The notes under the pieces are model-generated. The model saw nothing but the letters and a program-made list of their open reading frames with translations. It was not told the DNA's origin and searched no databases. From Acidipila sp. EB88 (GTDB lineage: Bacteria; Acidobacteriota; Terriglobia; Terriglobales; Acidobacteriaceae): 64,000 nucleotides of DNA. A program made the position numbers and the translations under genes. This document shows, piece by piece, positions 60,973-64,000 of this stretch. Each line of letters begins with the position of its first letter. Position 1 is the first letter of the stretch. The stretch lies in NCBI RefSeq assembly GCF_003858395.1, contig NZ_QWEV01000005.1, forward strand, positions 434,001 to 498,000, written 5' to 3'.

Positions 60973-62088
60973 CTAAGGCTTGCCGGCGCCCCACTGCTTG
61001 CCGGCGCTCTCCGCAACGGCAACGCTGGAGTCAGCGCACCCGTAATACAGCAGCCAGCGATCGTGAAACCGCACCAGCCCCTCGGCGAACGTGGTTCCGG
61101 CCACGTACTGCCCGGTTTTCTCGTATGGCTGCTCGGGTTCGAGGACCGGCTTGCTGGTTCGGTCCAGCAGGTGCGCTGGCGCTGCCGGGTCAAACAGGGC
61201 TTCGCCCGCGGCGTAAGCGTTCGCGCCCAGCGCATGGTCGCCCTGCACTGCATCGTTCTTGCCGTTGTAGATCACCACGATGCCATCGCTTGTCCAGACA
61301 GGTGGCGGTCCCACTTCGGGGAAGCCGCTGTCGAAGCGCCCGGCACGTTTCTCCAGTACCTCGACGGGCCTGCCGGCGGCATCCTCGACCGGCACCCAGT
61401 GCACAAGGTCAGCAGAGGTGGCGAGATGGATGGCGCCCTCGCCCCAGTACATCCAGTACTTTCCGTCGATGCGCTTTGCTTCGAGATGATCGCCATGCAG
61501 CGCGGTGACGATGCCGCCCGATTTGTACTGCAGGTGGTCGTACTTTCCTCCGGCCGCGCCAAGAAAGGCGGGGCCAGCCTTGCTCCAGTGCACCAGGTCC
61601 GTCGAGGTGGCGATGCCGATCGAGTAGGTCGCGCGGTTCCACTGCGTGTAGGTCAGCACATAGCTGCCGTCGGGTGCCTGCACGAGGCGCGGATCTTCCA
61701 CACCGCCGGGCCACTCGCGGGCGTTCTGCTGATCCTGCGCGGCGAAGAACACGGGCTGCGGCATGCGCCGGAAGTGCAGGCCGTCGCTGGAGGCTGCAAA
61801 TCCCAGCCGCGAGGTGTGCATGCCGATCTGCATGCTGCCCGAGTCGTCTTCGGCGCGGTACAGCACCATCACCTCACCGTTGCGCACCACTGCCGCCGGG
61901 TTGAACGTGTGGAGTGCTTCCCAGTGCACGGTGGCGCGCTGGTTCGGGTCGAAGAAGGTAGACCTTGGATCGGGCGAAATCACCGGGGCAGTCATCGGCC
62001 GGGTGAACGGGCCGATCGTCCAACTGCCAAGCGGCGCTTGCGCTGGAAGCGAAAAAAGGGCGAGGAGCAGACTACACCAGGGACGCAT
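60973..62088 (-). CDS. Secreted GH130-like glycoside phosphorylase/hydrolase
   Basis: A 371-residue exported five-bladed beta-propeller of the GH130 type, whose members phosphorolyse or hydrolyse beta-mannosides. The N-terminal segment MRPWCSLLLALFSLPAQA is a signal peptide. Propeller landmarks are HTFNPAAVVRNGEVMVLYRA, SRLGFAASSDGLHF, GGVEDPRLVQAPDGSYVLTY and VIYNGKNDAV. The catalytic Asp of the family is probably in VEDPR. It starts at ATG 62088; a TAGACT hexamer (62097-62102, minus strand) lies eight bases before it without a ribosome-binding site, so it is another leaderless candidate. Confidence 0.82.
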   Translation of the reverse strand: MRPWCSLLLALFSLPAQAPLGSWTIGPFTRPMTAPVISPDPRSTFFDPNQRATVHWEALHTFNPAAVVRNGEVMVLYRAEDDSGSMQIGMHTSRLGFAASSDGLHFRRMPQPVFFAAQDQQNAREWPGGVEDPRLVQAPDGSYVLTYTQWNRATYSIGIATSTDLVHWSKAGPAFLGAAGGKYDHLQYKSGGIVTALHGDHLEAKRIDGKYWMYWGEGAIHLATSADLVHWVPVEDAAGRPVEVLEKRAGRFDSGFPEVGPPPVWTSDGIVVIYNGKNDAVQGDHALGANAYAAGEALFDPAAPAHLLDRTSKPVLEPEQPYEKTGQYVAGTTFAEGLVRFHDRWLLYYGCADSSVAVAESAGKQWGAGKP

Positions 62089-62096
62089 GGCCGCCC

Positions 62097-62102
62097 AGTC
62101 TA
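62097..62102 (-). promoter_or_regulatory. -10 box of a putative leaderless GH130 promoter
   Basis: TAGACT on the minus strand ends eight bases before the start codon of the GH130-like gene. Confidence 0.4.
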
Positions 62103-62226
62103 ACAAAGCGGCGTACCCGTTGCTTCGCGGAACCGGATGCAGGACACCCAGGCGGTCGGAGCGAAGCCTTGTACGGCAGCTCGCGCTCCGGCTCGCATGG
62201 TCGATGAAAAAGAGCACTCGCCACCT

Positions 62227-62607
62227 TCAAAGGATGTGGGTGAACAGGAGGCCGGCGATCAGCAGCACCACGCAGGTGAGGCCGTGGATCGAGAGCGCTT
62301 TCTGCTTCGAGCCGCCCGAGCTGAGAACGACGCACATGTCGCCGAAGGGGATCAGGGCGAGCACAAGCAGCGCTGCACCCAGCGTGCGCCTTTCCGCGCA
62401 CAGCATCAGCATCAGCACGAGCAGCCCACATCCGGAGTCACGTACGCCTTTCAGTCGAAGCCAGGCGCGGGTGTCAGGGTCGAGCGCCGGCAGTTTAAGT
62501 CCGAACGAGCCCACGATTGCCGCTGGAGACACGAGGTAGGCAATACCGATGCCGAGGACCCCGACGGCAACGAGAACAGCGATGGAAAGAGGCAAGATAG
62601 TGTGCAT
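62227..62607 (-). CDS. Small DUF4267-like membrane protein
   Basis: A 126-residue membrane protein with four hydrophobic segments (LPLSIAVLVAVGVLGIGIAY, then GCGLLVLMLMLC, GAALLVLALIPFGDM and LTCVVLLIAGLLF). It resembles the DUF4267 family, often found next to TetR regulators. The function is unknown. ATG 62607 has AGGAG eleven bases upstream. It is divergent from a TetR gene, and the shared region holds two matching inverted repeats, so the TetR protein probably controls it. Confidence 0.75.
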   Translation of the reverse strand: MHTILPLSIAVLVAVGVLGIGIAYLVSPAAIVGSFGLKLPALDPDTRAWLRLKGVRDSGCGLLVLMLMLCAERRTLGAALLVLALIPFGDMCVVLSSGGSKQKALSIHGLTCVVLLIAGLLFTHIL

Positions 62608-62631
62608 GGCTTGTATCACTCCTATTAAATC

Positions 62632-62642
62632 TAGCAACGCTA
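62632..62642. promoter_or_regulatory. TetR operator candidate O1
   Basis: The perfect inverted repeat TAGC-AAC-GCTA (extended to CTAGC/GCTAG) lies next to the probable -10 region of the DUF4267-like gene. The same TAGC-N3-GCTA pattern recurs at 62693-62703. Confidence 0.6.
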
Positions 62643-62692
62643 GCAAAGATGTGACCAAGCTTGAGGAAGATTCACCTTTTCATTAAGAAAAG

Positions 62693-62703
62693 TAGCGGCG
62701 CTA
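62693..62703. promoter_or_regulatory. TetR operator candidate O2
   Basis: The perfect inverted repeat TAGC-GGC-GCTA sits at the -35 position of the tetR promoter (its -10 TATACT is at 62715-62720). Binding here would block tetR transcription, which fits autorepression. Confidence 0.6.
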
Positions 62704-62714
62704 TTCTTTCTAGC

Positions 62715-62720
62715 TATACT
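62715..62720 (+). promoter_or_regulatory. -10 box of a putative leaderless tetR promoter
   Basis: TATACT ends seven bases before the tetR ATG at 62728, and there is no Shine-Dalgarno sequence. Confidence 0.55.
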
Positions 62721-62727
62721 CATCCCT

Positions 62728-63333
62728 ATGGCAACGACACCGGCAGGGGGACGGATCGCTGAGCGAAAGCAGCGCGACAAGCAGGCACGCCGTACACAGA
62801 TCATCCAGGCAGCCAGGCAGGTTGCGGAGCTTGAGGGCTGGCCTAACGTCACGGTGCGGCGACTGGCCGACGAAATTTCCTACAGTCAGCCCGTCTTGTA
62901 CGCTCACTTTGAAAATCGCGACGCGATCCTCGCCGCGGTGGCGGTGGAGGGCTTCCAGGAACTGGGACTTGCTATGGAGCAGGCGCGCGACGAGGCGAAG
63001 CATGGAGATGCGGTGGGCGCGGTCGCGGCTGCCTACCTGGAGTTCGCTGCCAACTCACCGGCGCTGTATGAGGTAATGTTTTCGCTCGGCCTGAGCGTGC
63101 CGTTCGATAGCGCGGCAACGCCCCCGGAGCTGCGCTTTGCATTTGCCCAGTTCCTGGAGTTGTTCCAGGCCCAGAGTTCGAGGCCGGAGGTGTTGTCGGA
63201 GTTGTTCTGGGCGAGCCTCCACGGCATCGCCGAGTTGACAAGAACCGGGCGCTTTCCGCCTCAGCGCCAACAGGAGCGCTTGCAGGAACTTGTCGGGCTC
63301 TTCAAAGTTTCAGAGGATGAAAGGTGCCGATGA
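62728..63333 (+). CDS. TetR/AcrR family transcriptional regulator
   Basis: A 201-residue repressor. The N-terminal TetR domain spans about residues 18-65, with RRTQIIQAARQVAELEGWPN, TVRRLADEISYSQPVLYAHF and ENRDAILAAV. The C-terminal ligand-binding region matches the type with a WHG-like end (ELFWASLHGIAELTRTGRFP). The ligand is unknown. It starts at ATG 62728. The gene is divergent from the DUF4267-like membrane protein, and two identical-pattern operators lie in the 120-bp shared region. Confidence 0.92.
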   Translation: MATTPAGGRIAERKQRDKQARRTQIIQAARQVAELEGWPNVTVRRLADEISYSQPVLYAHFENRDAILAAVAVEGFQELGLAMEQARDEAKHGDAVGAVAAAYLEFAANSPALYEVMFSLGLSVPFDSAATPPELRFAFAQFLELFQAQSSRPEVLSELFWASLHGIAELTRTGRFPPQRQQERLQELVGLFKVSEDERCR

Positions 63334-63538
63334 TGAAACCTTGACGCCTGCCTCGGGGGCGGGTCTGCCTTACCCGGGGCGAGACGAGCAGGTTCTTGCA
63401 AAAACCGGGAGAGTGCGCCGGGAAAGCCCACGCAGCAGCTTCGAGTGAGATCGGGAGTGCTGGTCATTTTAGTGGACAGCTGGGGCGGCGTTCGCGGTCG
63501 GGTCGAAATCGAGGCGCAGTTGAAACGCTGCGAGGAAA

Positions 63539-64000
63539 CTAGCTCGCGGCGGTTGCTTCTTCGATGTCGGCTTCCTGCGTATCCGCCTGTTCCTGCGCCA
63601 GCATTCGCAACCGTCCCAGTTCGTTGCGCATGCGGATTCGGGCCGAAATAAGTGTCTTCTGCACCTCGAGGTCATCGCAGCGCAGCAGGGCAGCGATCTT
63701 GAGCGCGGCATATCCTTCCACGTCGCGCAGCAGGAAGATCAAGCGTTCCCGTGCCGGCAGCATGGCCACGGCTTCTTCCAGGTCGGTGCGGCGCACCTGG
63801 CCGCGCTCCATTTGCACGGCGCTATCCGGGGTGGCATGCGGCGCGTGCGACAAGGTGAATCGCTGCTCCAGTTCGGCAAGCAGCGCCTTATCCACGTCGT
63901 CGCCGTCCGGCTTTGGTGCTGCCTTGAACGCCTGCACAAAAGTCCCGGTCAGGATCGCCTCGGCTTCCACTTCATTCGAGGTCATGTAATAGGAGACGGA
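63539..64000 (-). CDS. ECF-type RNA polymerase sigma factor, 5' part beyond the window
   Basis: The frame is open through the right edge of the window, so the 5' end is missing. The visible 154 residues start with SVSYYMTSNEVEAEAILTGT followed by FVQAFK, which matches the end of sigma region 2. The internal ATG at 63985 is therefore not the start. Region 4 is recognisable in AVAMLPARERLIFLLRDVEG and AALKIAALLRCDDLEVQKTL, with RIRMRNEL after it. Such sigma factors control specific stress or envelope regulons, and the target here is unknown. Confidence 0.8.
   Translation of the reverse strand, partial: SVSYYMTSNEVEAEAILTGTFVQAFKAAPKPDGDDVDKALLAELEQRFTLSHAPHATPDSAVQMERGQVRRTDLEEAVAMLPARERLIFLLRDVEGYAALKIAALLRCDDLEVQKTLISARIRMRNELGRLRMLAQEQADTQEADIEEATAAS

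Overview
The window is a high-GC, gene-dense chromosomal segment, most likely from an acidobacterium (Acidobacteriota, Terriglobia/Acidobacteriaceae type). That placement is inference from recognised gene content without any database search. The pointers are a very large secreted S53 (kumamolisin-type) peptidase with Ig-like repeats, PIG-L deacetylase and BshC proteins of the bacillithiol type, a PTPS-related multi-span membrane protein, paired M16B peptidases, a zinc-ribbon/XRE fusion regulator and several glycan-active secreted proteins. Most of the window looks like core chromosome. I see no prophage, insertion sequence, tRNA, rRNA or CRISPR array.

Layout. 1-10.8 kb: the 3' end of an unidentified gene, a lipoprotein PstS, argS and metG, a Uma2-type nuclease, TatD, YajQ, a long-chain prenyl diphosphate synthase, an aldo/keto reductase and a 2'-5' RNA ligase-like protein. 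11-15.7 kb: the classic rpsP-khpA-rimM-trmD-rplS-rnhB ribosome/tRNA block, followed by a PIG-L deacetylase. 15.9-30.3 kb: uppS, a zinc-ribbon/XRE regulator, HD-domain and DHH-like proteins, a CPBP membrane protease, a frameshifted penicillin acylase, yeiH with a LysR regulator, a PTPS-related membrane protein, ispA and a MIP18/DUF59 protein. 30.4-40.9 kb: small helical or zinc-ribbon proteins, bshC, a Nudix hydrolase, a cold-shock protein, a decayed tautomerase remnant, polX, thiO, citrate synthase and a cysteine desulfurase. 41-47 kb: bestrophin and beta-carbonic anhydrase genes overlapping by 4 bp, a 41-residue membrane peptide, mnmA, two membrane-anchored helical-repeat proteins and a secreted protein. 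47-57 kb: the S53 peptidase, an active/inactive M16 pair and glmU. 56.7-64 kb: a PAS-GGDEF-EAL protein, three secreted glycan-related proteins (GH5-like, DUF1080, GH130), a TetR/DUF4267 divergent pair with two matching operators, and the 3' part of an ECF-type sigma factor running off the right edge.

Themes. Translation and tRNA maturation dominate (argS, metG, rpsP, rimM, trmD, rplS, mnmA, cysteine desulfurase). Isoprenoid and cell-wall precursor supply is covered by three prenyltransferases and glmU. Redox-thiol metabolism is suggested by the PIG-L deacetylase and bshC.

Non-coding structure. Convergent gene pairs are separated by long, nearly perfect hairpins. Two of these hairpins sit inside copies of one dispersed element with complementary terminal arms. 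A second, 10-bp-stem palindrome occurs twice. At least six genes have a -10-like hexamer only 6-8 nt before the start codon and no Shine-Dalgarno sequence, which suggests that leaderless transcription is common here.
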